Positions 1 to 8,595 of a stretch of 64,000 bases of DNA are shown in pieces. Origin of the DNA: Lachnospiraceae bacterium (lineage in GTDB: Bacteria > Bacillota > Clostridia > Lachnospirales > Lachnospiraceae); contig JAGBEV010000014.1 of assembly GCA_017936785.1 (NCBI GenBank), forward strand, positions 1-64,000. The letters run 5' to 3'. A program made the translations under genes and the position numbers. Each line of letters opens with the position of its first letter. Position 1 is the stretch's first letter. The notes beneath the pieces are model-generated. The model worked only from the letters and a program-made list of their open reading frames with translations. It searched no databases and had not been told where the DNA came from.

Positions 1-101
1 AGAATTTTGTAAGTTGTTTTTGGGAATTGTAAATTCTAAAAAATGAAATGTAATAAGAATGTAAAGTCAGAAAAAATTTAAGTGCAGCACATTAACTGCA
101 T

Positions 102-146
102 AAAAAAAGCACTGAAACTCAGTATTTATCAAGGTTTTCAGCACTT
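102..146 (-). terminator. Terminator after tRNA-Glu
   Basis: On the minus strand a 10-bp stem (arms at 136-145 and 109-118, two G-U pairs) is followed by seven T residues (102-108). It lies about 30 bases past the tRNA 3' end, as expected for an intrinsic terminator. The bases between here and the window edge (1-101) are AT-rich and hold nothing I can recognise. Confidence 0.7.
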
Positions 147-176
147 TCGGGTTGGGCTATTCACTTATAATAGCAA

Positions 177-248
177 CAGCTTGTAGGGGAATCGAACCCC
201 TGATTCCGCCGTGAGAGGGCGGCGTCTTAACCTCTTGACCAACAAGCC
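177..248 (-). tRNA. tRNA-Glu (anticodon CTC)
   Basis: The minus strand folds as a cloverleaf. The 7-bp acceptor stem pairs 242-248 with 178-184, including a G-U first pair. The anticodon arm has a CCGCC/GGCGG stem around the loop CTCTCAC, giving anticodon CTC, which reads GAG (glutamate). The T arm carries the standard TTCGATT loop in an AGGGG/CCCCT stem. The discriminator base is G at 177 and no CCA is encoded after it, so the 3' end must be added by nucleotidyltransferase. It follows polC on the same strand with its own promoter and terminator. Confidence 0.93.
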
Positions 249-262
249 ATATCAGACTTTCT

Positions 263-317
263 CAAAACGTCCTTGCTTATATTACTAAATAATTAGAAAT
301 AATGCAAGGACTTTTTG
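263..317 (-). terminator. Possible polC terminator bracketing the tRNA promoter
   Basis: Downstream of the polC stop, AAAAGTCCTTGC and GCAAGGACGTTTT form inverted arms (about 304-315 and 263-276) around a loop of about 27 bases, followed by a short T-rich tail. It could end polC transcription, but the loop is long and contains the tRNA promoter, so it could equally be an operator or chance symmetry. Confidence 0.3.
279..307 (-). promoter_or_regulatory. Promoter of tRNA-Glu
   Basis: A sigma-A type promoter: -35 TTGCAT (302-307), 17-bp spacer, -10 TAATAT (279-284), ending about 31 bases before the mature tRNA. The -35 box lies in one arm of the inverted repeat GTCCTTGC/GCAAGGAC (304-311 and 269-276) that brackets the promoter. 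Confidence 0.65.
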
Positions 318-340
318 AAAAAAATAGTTTAAAAATTTGT

Positions 341-3300
341 TTAACTTACAAAATCAAACAGACTGATCTGGTTGGATTCAGGAATATCTCCCAACAATTT
401 CATTTCACCCATGAGATCCACTATGGTCTTGGATATCTTTGCTCTCTCCCGCAGATCATCTTTGGACAGGAACGGACCGTTCTTTGCAGCCTCCATCAGG
501 GATTCTGCCGCCTTATCGCCCATGCCGTCAATACTGTTAAAGGAAGGCATGATCTTGCCGTCAATGATCTGGAACAGCCTGGAATGGGCACGGTACAGGT
601 CAAGTGGCATAAATTCATAGCCTCTGGCATACATTTCCTGTACGATCTTAATATCCTTGAAGCTGTCCTGTTCCTTCTTACTCAATGTATCTTTCCGCGC
701 CTTATAATCCGCAATAACCGCTTCCAGCTTTGCCCTGCCCTGACACATGAGCTCATAGGAAAATCCCGAAGCACGGATACTGAAATAAGCAGCATAATAA
801 GCAAGAGGATAATTTACTTTAAAATAAGCCACCCGCCATGCCATCATAACATAAGCTGCTGCATGTGCTTTAGGGAACATGTATTTGATCTTTTTACAGG
901 ACCAGATATACCAATCAGGTACATCATTTGCGATCATAGCTTCTTCCATTTCCGGTTTCAGACCTTTTCCCTTACGCACACTTTCCATGATCTTAAATGC
1001 AAGACCTTCTTCCAGACCTTTATCGATCAGATAGATCATAATGTCATCACGGGTACAAATGGCAGTTGAAATGGTCGCCTTTCCTTCTTCAATTAAAGTC
1101 TGGGCATTTCCCAGCCATACATCCGTTCCGTGGGAAAGCCCGGAAATACGCACCAGATCCGTAAAAGACTGAGGCTTGGTATCCAAAAGCATCTGAATTA
1201 CAAATTCCGTTCCAAATTCCGGAATACCCATAGAGCCTAAAGGACAGCCATCGATCTGCTCCGGCGTAATACCTAATGCTTCCGTACTTCGGAATAAGGA
1301 CATGACATCCTTATCATCCAGAGGAATGGAAACCGGATCAACGCCTGTCAGATCCTGCAGCATACGGATCATGGTGGGATCATCGTGTCCGAGTATATCC
1401 AGCTTTAACAGGTTGTGGTCAATCTTGTGATAATCAAAATGAGTAGTAACGATATCCGTTGTCATATCATTTGCCGGGTGCTGGATCGGCGTAAAGGAAT
1501 TGATCTCCTCTCCCACAGGAAGCACTACAATACCGCCTGGATGCTGACCTGTTGAACGCCTGATTCCCGTACATCCCGTAACGATCCGGTTGATCTCGCA
1601 GGTACGTTTGGGAATGCCCCGCTCTTCAAAATAATTCTTTACATAACCAAAAGCAGTTTTATCCGCCAGCGTTCCGATGGTTCCCGCCCGGTAAGTCTGA
1701 CCTGCTCCGAAAATAACCTCAGTATATTTGTGCGCTTTACTCTGATATTCCCCTGAGAAATTCAAGTCAATATCCGGCTCCTTATCTCCCTTAAATCCCA
1801 GGAAGGTTTCAAAAGGAATATCAAATCCGTCTTTCTTTAACATTTCTCCGCAGTTTGGACATACCTTATCGGGCATATCGCAGCCCGCCTTGCCGGAATA
1901 TGCTCTTACCTCAGGAGAATCGAAATCATAATAATGACATTTTGCACAATAATAATGAGGACTTAGGGAATTAACCTCTGTAATGCCCGCCATATTAGCC
2001 ACAAAGGAAGAACCTACGGAACCTCTGGAACCCACCAGATAACCATCCTCCACAGATTTCCACACCAGTTTCTGGGCAATGATATACATAACAGCAAATC
2101 CGTTTTTGATAATAGCGTTCAATTCTTTTTCCAGACGCTTTTCTACCACTTCCGGCAATTTCTCACCATAAATTTCATGAGCCCTGTTATAACATATCTT
2201 TGTTAAAATCTCATCGGAGTTGGGAATAATGGGCGGACTCTTATCCGGTCTTACAGGATCAATGGATTCAATACAGTCCGCTATGAGATTGGTATTGGTA
2301 ATAACAACCTCTCTTGCCTTATCGCTTCCCAAATATTCAAATTCCGCAAGCATTTCCTCTGTCGTCCGAAGATATAGCGGTGCCTGCTTATCCTCTTTAA
2401 AGCCTTTGCCTGCCATAATGATTCTGCGGTACACTTCATCCTCCGGGTCCAGGAAATGCACATCACAGGTTGCGCAGACAGGTTTGTGCAAAGCTTCTCC
2501 TATGGTCACGATCTTGCGGTTTAAATCCATGATATCCTCCATGGAATTGACGCTTTCCACCCTTTCGGATTCGATCATAAATTCATTGTTGCCCAATGGC
2601 TGAATTTCCAAATAGTCATAAAACCCTGCAATCTTATATAAATCTGCGTCGCTTTTACCGTCCAGCATAGCGCGGTACAATTCTCCCGCTTCACAGGCGC
2701 TGCCCACGATCAGACCTTCCCTGTATTTCTGCAAAAGGCTTTTGGGAATCTTCGGTCTTTTATTATAATACGTCAGATGGGAAGCTGATACCAGCTTATA
2801 CAGATTGATTCTGCCGATTTCATTTTTAGCAAGAATGATCACATGATAATAAGGCAGTTTTTTCACTGTATTCACATTATCTTCGCCCATGGCATTGATA
2901 TGGGCTAACTTCTTTACTCCCGCATTTTCCAGCATCGGCAGAAACTTTTCAAAGATCTCTGCCGTAGCTTCCGCATCATCTACCGCCCTATGGTGATTTT
3001 CCAGGGAAACTCCCAGGGTCTTTGCACAGGCATCCAAAGTATGCTTTGCCTGACCGGGCAGTAAAATCCGGGCAATTCCCACCGTATCCACTACCGTATC
3101 TTCCCGCTCCATGTTCAGCCGCTTACAGTTTTCCCTGATAAAGCTCATATCAAAGGAGGCGTTATGTGCCACCATGACACATCCTTTGGAAAATTCCATA
3201 AATTGAGGAAGAATCTCCTGGATTTCAGGCGCATCCATAACATCCTCATCCCGAATGCTTGTCAACTGCTGGATCTTATATGGAATAGGTTCCTTGGGAT

Positions 3301-4960
3301 TGACAAAGGTGGAAAAACGGTCAGAAATCTTTCCATTCTGAATTTTTACCGCACCGATTTCAATAATTTTATTGTTAACGGGAGAAAATCCCGTAGTCTC
3401 TAAGTCAAATACCACATAATCCTGATTCAGATCAAGTTCTCCCGGATTGACCACGATCTCCTTTAGATCATCAACCAGATAGCCTTCCACACCGAGAATG
3501 ATCTTAAAGAAATTCTGTCTGTCGGCTTCTATTCCCGATTCTTTGCATCGTGCCTTCTCCGCATCCCAAAGATCGCACCAGGTATGAAATACATCTGCAA
3601 GTGCCTGTACTACTCCATGATCTGTAATTGCAATGGCAGGATGTCCCCATTTATAAGCACGTTTTACAATATCCGTCACCTCAGAAACGCCATCCATATC
3701 GCTCATTTTCGTATGACAATGGAGCTCTACCCTTTTGGTAGCAGCATAGTCCATTCTGGAAACTGTAAAATCAGAAATCACTTTAATGGTGGTAACGGAA
3801 CCGATAGTCAGTTCATGGTCAAACTTATCCATGGATGCCATACCTTTTATTTTCAGGAAGGTTCCTTTTTTTACATTTAAATTTGGCAAAAAATCTTCTA
3901 ACTGTTCATCCTTGATAAATACCTTGATCATAATGGTATCTGTAAAATCCGTTACGGAAAACATAACAATGGTCTTTTCAATACGTGGAATAGGCTTTGT
4001 CTCCAAAGTCAGCAGTTTCCCCCGGATCACCACTTCTCCCATTTCTCCCACAAGCTGGTCTAAGGGAAGAGGTTCTTCCTCAATATCATAACTGCCCCAG
4101 ATAATACTGGGATCATCGGATTTTTTAACACGGTATTCTTTTTTGCCGAAGCCGCCTTTCTTGCTGCCAAAGCCGCCAAAAGAACGGTCTGCACCGGGTT
4201 TTTCTTTTTTGCCCTCTGTCTTTTCCGCCTTCTCCGGTTTATTCTGTACGGCAGTTTCTGCCTTCTGCTGTGTTCCGGATGTTCCTTTTATCTCTCCTGC
4301 CGAACCGCTTTCTGTAGTTTCAAAGGGAAGTTCTCCGGCATTCTGTGCCCCGTTTTCTCCCAGAGTTTCTCCCTGGTTTCCAAATACTCTTGCTGTAATT
4401 TCCGCTACCTGACGCTGTAATTTTCCCTCTTCTTCTTTTTTAAGGGGATTTTCCCGCACTGAAGTGTATTCCATTACAATATGTACAAAGACACCACAGC
4501 GTTCACAAAATATTTTTTCCAAAAGTTCCGTAAACTCTGCAGCTTTTTCTTTAAAAGGAACCAGTTCCTCCACCTGAAGGGTCATTTTATCCCGGTCAAA
4601 GGAAACCTCTGCCTTTTTAAACATACTGTACATAACAGGGCTGTATTCCCTCAATTCCCTTAAGATACTGTCCTTATACCCATGATACAGATTTTCCGGC
4701 GTATACTGTTTGGACAAATTGAAATGCTCATAAATCTTTACTGTAATATTCGCCCGGTCAAAAAGCTGTTTTTTGATCTGCCCTTCCATATCAAAAACGT
4801 CTTTTTTGTCCACAATTCTGTCTGCAGAAATATAAACGCGCAGAAAATCCCTGCGTTTTGTAGTATAAATATGCTCCACGCAGACATCCTTAAAGGCATC
4901 CTTTAAATCATTCTTTAATTGTAATGTTGGAAACACTTCCAAAAACTGCTTTCCGTCCAT
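341..4960 (-). CDS. polC: DNA polymerase III subunit alpha, PolC type
   Basis: Replicative polymerase of low-GC Gram-positives with built-in proofreading; 1539 residues, against about 1440 in Bacillus. In order: an N-terminal region, a Lys/Glu/Gly-rich low-complexity linker (about 190-275), an OB-like fold, the PHP domain (HCHTKMSDMDG near 408), the DEDD exonuclease (FDLETTGF near 517, HHRAVDDAEAT near 655), paired CxxC zinc-binding cysteines near 1000-1040, and the catalytic PDIDLNFSGE motif near 1062. The start is the ATG at 4960: the TTG at 4975 falls inside the GGAG Shine-Dalgarno, which sits 9 bases before the ATG. It follows ispG by 41 bases and shares its promoter; the ispG-polC order is common in Clostridia. 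Confidence 0.97.
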   Translation of the reverse strand: MDGKQFLEVFPTLQLKNDLKDAFKDVCVEHIYTTKRRDFLRVYISADRIVDKKDVFDMEGQIKKQLFDRANITVKIYEHFNLSKQYTPENLYHGYKDSILRELREYSPVMYSMFKKAEVSFDRDKMTLQVEELVPFKEKAAEFTELLEKIFCERCGVFVHIVMEYTSVRENPLKKEEEGKLQRQVAEITARVFGNQGETLGENGAQNAGELPFETTESGSAGEIKGTSGTQQKAETAVQNKPEKAEKTEGKKEKPGADRSFGGFGSKKGGFGKKEYRVKKSDDPSIIWGSYDIEEEPLPLDQLVGEMGEVVIRGKLLTLETKPIPRIEKTIVMFSVTDFTDTIMIKVFIKDEQLEDFLPNLNVKKGTFLKIKGMASMDKFDHELTIGSVTTIKVISDFTVSRMDYAATKRVELHCHTKMSDMDGVSEVTDIVKRAYKWGHPAIAITDHGVVQALADVFHTWCDLWDAEKARCKESGIEADRQNFFKIILGVEGYLVDDLKEIVVNPGELDLNQDYVVFDLETTGFSPVNNKIIEIGAVKIQNGKISDRFSTFVNPKEPIPYKIQQLTSIRDEDVMDAPEIQEILPQFMEFSKGCVMVAHNASFDMSFIRENCKRLNMEREDTVVDTVGIARILLPGQAKHTLDACAKTLGVSLENHHRAVDDAEATAEIFEKFLPMLENAGVKKLAHINAMGEDNVNTVKKLPYYHVIILAKNEIGRINLYKLVSASHLTYYNKRPKIPKSLLQKYREGLIVGSACEAGELYRAMLDGKSDADLYKIAGFYDYLEIQPLGNNEFMIESERVESVNSMEDIMDLNRKIVTIGEALHKPVCATCDVHFLDPEDEVYRRIIMAGKGFKEDKQAPLYLRTTEEMLAEFEYLGSDKAREVVITNTNLIADCIESIDPVRPDKSPPIIPNSDEILTKICYNRAHEIYGEKLPEVVEKRLEKELNAIIKNGFAVMYIIAQKLVWKSVEDGYLVGSRGSVGSSFVANMAGITEVNSLSPHYYCAKCHYYDFDSPEVRAYSGKAGCDMPDKVCPNCGEMLKKDGFDIPFETFLGFKGDKEPDIDLNFSGEYQSKAHKYTEVIFGAGQTYRAGTIGTLADKTAFGYVKNYFEERGIPKRTCEINRIVTGCTGIRRSTGQHPGGIVVLPVGEEINSFTPIQHPANDMTTDIVTTHFDYHKIDHNLLKLDILGHDDPTMIRMLQDLTGVDPVSIPLDDKDVMSLFRSTEALGITPEQIDGCPLGSMGIPEFGTEFVIQMLLDTKPQSFTDLVRISGLSHGTDVWLGNAQTLIEEGKATISTAICTRDDIMIYLIDKGLEEGLAFKIMESVRKGKGLKPEMEEAMIANDVPDWYIWSCKKIKYMFPKAHAAAYVMMAWRVAYFKVNYPLAYYAAYFSIRASGFSYELMCQGRAKLEAVIADYKARKDTLSKKEQDSFKDIKIVQEMYARGYEFMPLDLYRAHSRLFQIIDGKIMPSFNSIDGMGDKAAESLMEAAKNGPFLSKDDLRERAKISKTIVDLMGEMKLLGDIPESNQISLFDFVS

Positions 4961-5001
4961 ATCACACTGCTCCAAAATCTATTGTCATTACAAAAGACTT
5001 A

Positions 5002-6057
5002 TCAATCATTCCAATGTAAAAGTTCTTCCCTTAAAGTATTTAAAAGTTCACTTTCCGGCACTTTTCTGATGATCTCGCCTTTTTTGATCAAAAGACCTTC
5101 CCCGATGCCTCCTGCAATTCCGATATCCGCTTCCTTTGCTTCTCCCGGTCCGTTTACAACACAGCCCATAACCGCCACCTTTAAATTCAGGGGGATATCC
5201 GCAACCATTTCCTCCACCTGATTTGCCAGCCCGATCAGATCGATTCTGGTACGTCCGCAGGTAGGGCAGGATATCACCTCAATTCCCTGCTTATATAAGC
5301 CAAGGGAACGCAGAATCGTCTTGGCACTCTTAATTTCCTCCACCGGATCTCCCGACAGAGATACACGCATAGTATCACCGATACCTTCATGAAGCAATAT
5401 GCCAAGACCTACGGAAGACTTAATGTTCCCTCCGTAAAGAGTTCCTGCTTCCGTAATACCGATGTGCAGGGGATAATCTGTTTTCTCGATCAGCAATTCA
5501 TGTGCTCTGACACAAATAGGAATATTGGAGGATTTAATGCTGATGACCATATTGTCATAGCCGGCTTCCTCTATCATATGCACTTTATCCATAGCGCTTT
5601 CCACAATACCTTCCGGCGTTACTCCATGATATTTTTCCACCAATTCCTTTTCCAGGGAACCTCCGTTGACACCAACACGGATGGGAACATTTCTTTCCTT
5701 TGCAGCAGCTACTACCTCCTGTAATTTCTCCCTGCCGCCGATATTTCCCGGATTGATCCTGATCTTATCGGCTCCGTTTTCTATGGCTGCAATTGCCATT
5801 TTATAATCGAAATGAATATCTGCCACAAGAGGAATGGTTATTTCTTTTTTAATTTCCCTTAATGCCTTTGCCGCTTCCTCTGTAGGAACTGTAGAACGGA
5901 TAATATCACAGCCTGCTGCTTCCAGCCTGTGAATCTGCTCTATGGTAGCCTTCACATCCTCTGTGCGGGTATTGGTCATGGACTGGATCAGAATAGGATT
6001 TCCGCCTCCTATGATCCGGTCTTTGATCTTAACTGTTTTGGTATGCTCTCTATGCAT
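5002..6057 (-). CDS. ispG: 4-hydroxy-3-methylbut-2-enyl diphosphate synthase IspG (GcpE)
   Basis: Iron-sulfur enzyme of the MEP isoprenoid pathway; it reductively opens methylerythritol cyclodiphosphate to HMBPP. At 351 residues it has the normal short bacterial length. Visible are the TIM-barrel start with the QSMTNTRT motif, the RINPGNIG motif, and the three Fe-S ligands: SCPTCGR near 264 and GCVVNGPGEA near 298. The ATG at 6057 is preceded by a GAGG Shine-Dalgarno 8 bases away. dxr, from the same pathway, lies upstream in the same direction but is separated by the phosphatase/kinase pair. The gene ends in TGA, useful for judging the rpsB interruption. Confidence 0.97.
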   Translation of the reverse strand: MHREHTKTVKIKDRIIGGGNPILIQSMTNTRTEDVKATIEQIHRLEAAGCDIIRSTVPTEEAAKALREIKKEITIPLVADIHFDYKMAIAAIENGADKIRINPGNIGGREKLQEVVAAAKERNVPIRVGVNGGSLEKELVEKYHGVTPEGIVESAMDKVHMIEEAGYDNMVISIKSSNIPICVRAHELLIEKTDYPLHIGITEAGTLYGGNIKSSVGLGILLHEGIGDTMRVSLSGDPVEEIKSAKTILRSLGLYKQGIEVISCPTCGRTRIDLIGLANQVEEMVADIPLNLKVAVMGCVVNGPGEAKEADIGIAGGIGEGLLIKKGEIIRKVPESELLNTLREELLHWND

Positions 6058-6121
6058 GAAATTTTCCTCACTTTAACCTTTGATTTTTATTGACAGGCAT
6101 TTCTTTTGATATACGTTTCCA

Positions 6122-6130
6122 ATTATAGCA
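6122..6130 (-). promoter_or_regulatory. Extended -10 promoter of ispG-polC
   Basis: The minus strand reads TGCTATAAT, an extended -10 element, about 65 bases before the ispG start. No good -35 box lies 17 bases upstream, which extended -10 promoters tolerate. It implies ispG-polC is transcribed separately from the rseP operon. Confidence 0.55.
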
Positions 6131-6212
6131 TGTTTTTTCATCCATTCCTATCATGAAAGTAATAAAACCTTAAATTCCTCTTCTGTTTTTTATATCGTTC
6201 CGTTTCCATGAT

Positions 6213-6356
6213 CTATGCCGTATTTAACAGTGCTTTAATCCTCTTTTTCGCTTCATCCAGATCCTTACATTCACCCATGATTTCCAATATTTTTCTTGTC
6301 TGGTTTTCTTCCACAACCTGTTTTAACAATTCACATTCATTCATATCTTCTCTCAT
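6213..6356 (-). CDS. Hypothetical 47-residue protein
   Basis: A small gene below usual length cut-offs. It starts at ATG 6356 with an AAAGGAG Shine-Dalgarno 8 bases upstream and ends in TAG. The 47-residue product, beginning MREDMNECELL and ending KRIKALLNTA, is highly charged with regularly spaced Leu/Ile, so it is probably a short cytosolic helical protein. It has no signal peptide or membrane segment. It contains two cysteines, not arranged as a metal site. A near-consensus promoter lies only about 17 bases before the start region, so it is very likely expressed alone. I do not recognise the family. It sits between the Ser/Thr kinase and the ispG promoter. Confidence 0.7.
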   Translation of the reverse strand: MREDMNECELLKQVVEENQTRKILEIMGECKDLDEAKKRIKALLNTA

Positions 6357-6379
6357 AACCCACACTCCTTTTTAGGATT

Positions 6380-6409
6380 ATTATAGGCTTCCTCCTTTCC
6401 ATCCGTCAA
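6380..6409 (-). promoter_or_regulatory. Promoter of the 47-residue gene
   Basis: -35 TTGACG (6404-6409), 18-bp spacer, perfect -10 TATAAT (6380-6385). The predicted transcript begins near 6373, leaving a very short leader that contains the AAAAAGGAG ribosome binding site. Confidence 0.7.
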
Positions 6410-6471
6410 GCAGCGCCCCATCCTTTATTCAATATTTTGATATATAATTTATTTCAAAACGTTTCCTATTT

Positions 6472-7668
6472 TTAGTTTACTTTTCGCATTACAAGTTTTC
6501 TTCCATATTCATCACGTACAACTGTTTTTTCCGTTAAATTTTCGGCTTTTTCCAATACTCCGTCTGCTGTCGCTTTTTCATTTTTCAAAAGTCTCTGTCC
6601 TTCCTGTAAGAGATCATTTCTATGTTCCTCCAGCCCCTCCATAAATACACTTTCCTTTTCCGCCAAAACAGACCGGGGCATTTCTGCTGCCTCTATTTCC
6701 CTCCCCCGCAAAACAATACCTCCAAAAAGCACCCCCAAGACTATAAGCCCCAGAATTCTAATATAGCCATGAAGAGCCAGTCTTTTTAAATCTCCAATAA
6801 AATAATCATTTTTTAAACCCTTTCTTTTTTTCATTTCCATACTCTTTTTCCTTCCTCTTTCGCCATTTTTTATATATTCCTCATAACAGGCTTTTAAGTC
6901 TTCATACATTTGTCCGGCATCGGCATATCCTTCCCTTTCACAGATCCTTACTGCTTTCTGCATAACCTTCCTGCATGGAGAAGACAAGTGGGCAATATCT
7001 GCCTTTCCCCCGGTCATTCCCTCCTGTATTCTGTATCCTGTCAGCATTTCATATAAGATCACACCCAATCCATAGGTATCTCTATGGGGTAAGATTTTTC
7101 CTTCTTCTGAAGGCGGCAGATATTCCCTTGTTCCAAATATTTTCTGGTCTCTTTCCCCTTCAAAGATCACAGAACCGAAATCAATGAGATACACCTCTCC
7201 CTCGGATGTGACCATAATATTTTCCGGCTTTAAATCCCCATAGATCATAGCAGGAATCTGTTTATGAAATACGCTCAATACCTTTGCAATTTTTATGGCA
7301 ATCTCCATTGCCCCTTTTTCTGTCCATATTTTTTGTTCCTTCATAAGACTGCGCAGGCTTTTCCCTTCCACATATTCCATGACTATTCCAATATACTCTG
7401 GAATTTCTACACCATCGATCAAATAAGGAATCCCTTTTCCTCCCAGTTTTCCCAAAACCCGGAGTTCCCGTTTTGCTTCCGGACTTCCTTTTTTATATAG
7501 CTTCATTGCCGCAATTCCTTTTGTATTGACATTTTCTACCAGCCATACCGTTCCCCGGCTGCCCTGCCCCAATATGCTTTTTCCGATATATCTTTCTCCA
7601 AAACAGACTGCTTCTTTGCTTTCTTCATCATGTTCTGTAATTCCACTTGATTTTTCTCTGGTCTGCAT
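6472..7668 (-). CDS. Membrane-anchored eukaryotic-type Ser/Thr protein kinase
   Basis: Hanks-type kinase of 398 residues: glycine loop GQGSRGTVW (34-42), catalytic Lys56 with Glu68, the catalytic loop YGDLKPEN (143-150), DFG at 163-165, then one membrane helix (about 301-320) and a 75-residue Lys/Glu-rich outer tail. No PASTA repeats are present, so it is not a typical PrkC/Stk1. The HRD histidine is a tyrosine and the APE motif is replaced by PPSEE; lysine, both aspartates and asparagine are intact, so activity is plausible. It follows the PP2C phosphatase by 13 bases with GGGGGA as ribosome binding site, forming a two-gene operon. Targets cannot be read from the sequence. Confidence 0.9.
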   Translation of the reverse strand: MQTREKSSGITEHDEESKEAVCFGERYIGKSILGQGSRGTVWLVENVNTKGIAAMKLYKKGSPEAKRELRVLGKLGGKGIPYLIDGVEIPEYIGIVMEYVEGKSLRSLMKEQKIWTEKGAMEIAIKIAKVLSVFHKQIPAMIYGDLKPENIMVTSEGEVYLIDFGSVIFEGERDQKIFGTREYLPPSEEGKILPHRDTYGLGVILYEMLTGYRIQEGMTGGKADIAHLSSPCRKVMQKAVRICEREGYADAGQMYEDLKACYEEYIKNGERGRKKSMEMKKRKGLKNDYFIGDLKRLALHGYIRILGLIVLGVLFGGIVLRGREIEAAEMPRSVLAEKESVFMEGLEEHRNDLLQEGQRLLKNEKATADGVLEKAENLTEKTVVRDEYGRKLVMRKVN

Positions 7669-7681
7669 AATTTCCCCCTAA

Positions 7682-8437
7682 TTAAATCATTATACTTTTT
7701 TCATGCCTTTTTCTCTCACTGCATAGATAAATTGCTGACAGATTATCCCTTTCTCCCTTTCTCATATTGTAATCCGCAATTTCCTTCAGTCTTTTCATAA
7801 TATTCATCTCATCCTTCAACTTTAAAGGGTCCATACATTTTTTCCAGACTGCCAGGTCAGATCCTCTCCAAAAACCATCCGTACATAAAAGAATTCCTCT
7901 TTTTCCTATTCTGCCGGTCTTAAAATCAGGCTTCCATTCCCGGTTCAGCCCCAGACACCGGGACAATCCCTTTTCATTTCCATGATCTTTGGTAAACTGT
8001 CTGCACAAAAATAATCCCATGGGTTTATAGATAAAATATGCCCTGCTGTCTCCTATATGAAACAGATAGTATCTGCCTTTATATATCACACACATGATAG
8101 CAGTCGTCCCCATCATTTTTCCCTTTAAGCGCATCTGCTCAAACAGAGTCCTGTTTATCTGCCGGTACAGAGTAAATCCCCTGGATTTTATGGCTGCTCC
8201 CAGATTCCGGGTCTGGTTCTTACAGGCACTGATAAAAGGCACTAACTGCCTGTCATACCAGGCTTCCATTTCCCTGATACATAAATAAGAAGCCTCTGTG
8301 CCTTTTTCCATGCCTCCCATGCCGTCGCATACTGCCGCAAAAGTCAGTTCGCCTCCTGCAAAAAGGCTGCTGCGAAAAAGAATGGCATCTTCATTTTCAG
8401 CCCGTTTACCGGTTTCGTACACATAACCGAATGTCAT
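7682..8437 (-). CDS. PP2C-family Ser/Thr protein phosphatase
   Basis: Metal-dependent phosphatase of 251 residues, the expected eraser for the kinase just downstream. All PP2C metal-ligand motifs are present: NED (15-17), DGMGG (38-42), MGTT (109-112), GDSR (129-132), CTDGF (185-189) and RDN (230-232). There is no membrane segment, so it acts in the cytosol. The ATG at 8437 is preceded by AAAGGA about 10 bases upstream, and a consensus promoter lies about 85 bases before the start. Phosphatase-kinase pairs usually sit near rlmN, rsgA or the cell-division cluster in Firmicutes; between rseP and ispG is an unusual address. Confidence 0.93.
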   Translation of the reverse strand: MTFGYVYETGKRAENEDAILFRSSLFAGGELTFAAVCDGMGGMEKGTEASYLCIREMEAWYDRQLVPFISACKNQTRNLGAAIKSRGFTLYRQINRTLFEQMRLKGKMMGTTAIMCVIYKGRYYLFHIGDSRAYFIYKPMGLFLCRQFTKDHGNEKGLSRCLGLNREWKPDFKTGRIGKRGILLCTDGFWRGSDLAVWKKCMDPLKLKDEMNIMKRLKEIADYNMRKGERDNLSAIYLCSERKRHEKSIMI

Positions 8438-8466
8438 ATTCTATTGTCCTTTCTTTGGAAAATCCG

Positions 8467-8505
8467 TTCACCGGGTATATGGTGAAGGTGGTACGGAATG
8501 TACCA
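8467..8505 (-). repeat. Two short inverted repeats in the PP2C leader
   Basis: Two adjacent palindromes lie between the promoter and the phosphatase start: TTCACC/GGTGAA (8467-8472 and 8481-8486, 8-base loop) and TGGTAC/GTACCA (8489-8494 and 8500-8505, 5-base loop). They could be leader hairpins or operator half-sites just downstream of the transcription start. No regulator is identified. Confidence 0.45.
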
Positions 8506-8521
8506 GATAAAAGATGGTCTT

Positions 8522-8550
8522 ATTATAAGCAGGATGATTCGAAATTGCAA
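8522..8550 (-). promoter_or_regulatory. Promoter of the PP2C-kinase operon
   Basis: -35 TTGCAA (8545-8550), 17-bp spacer, perfect -10 TATAAT (8522-8527). The predicted start near 8515 leaves a leader of roughly 80 bases. It indicates the pair is a unit independent of rseP. Confidence 0.7.
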
Positions 8551-8595
8551 GATGGCAGATTTCACAAAATTTCATATTCAGGTTTGATGGGAAGA

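Noticed and set aside
302..1069. 255-codon plus-strand frame over polC
   Set aside because: It is antisense to the highly conserved PolC C terminus, has no ribosome binding site and no recognisable protein motif; its length follows from codon bias of polC.
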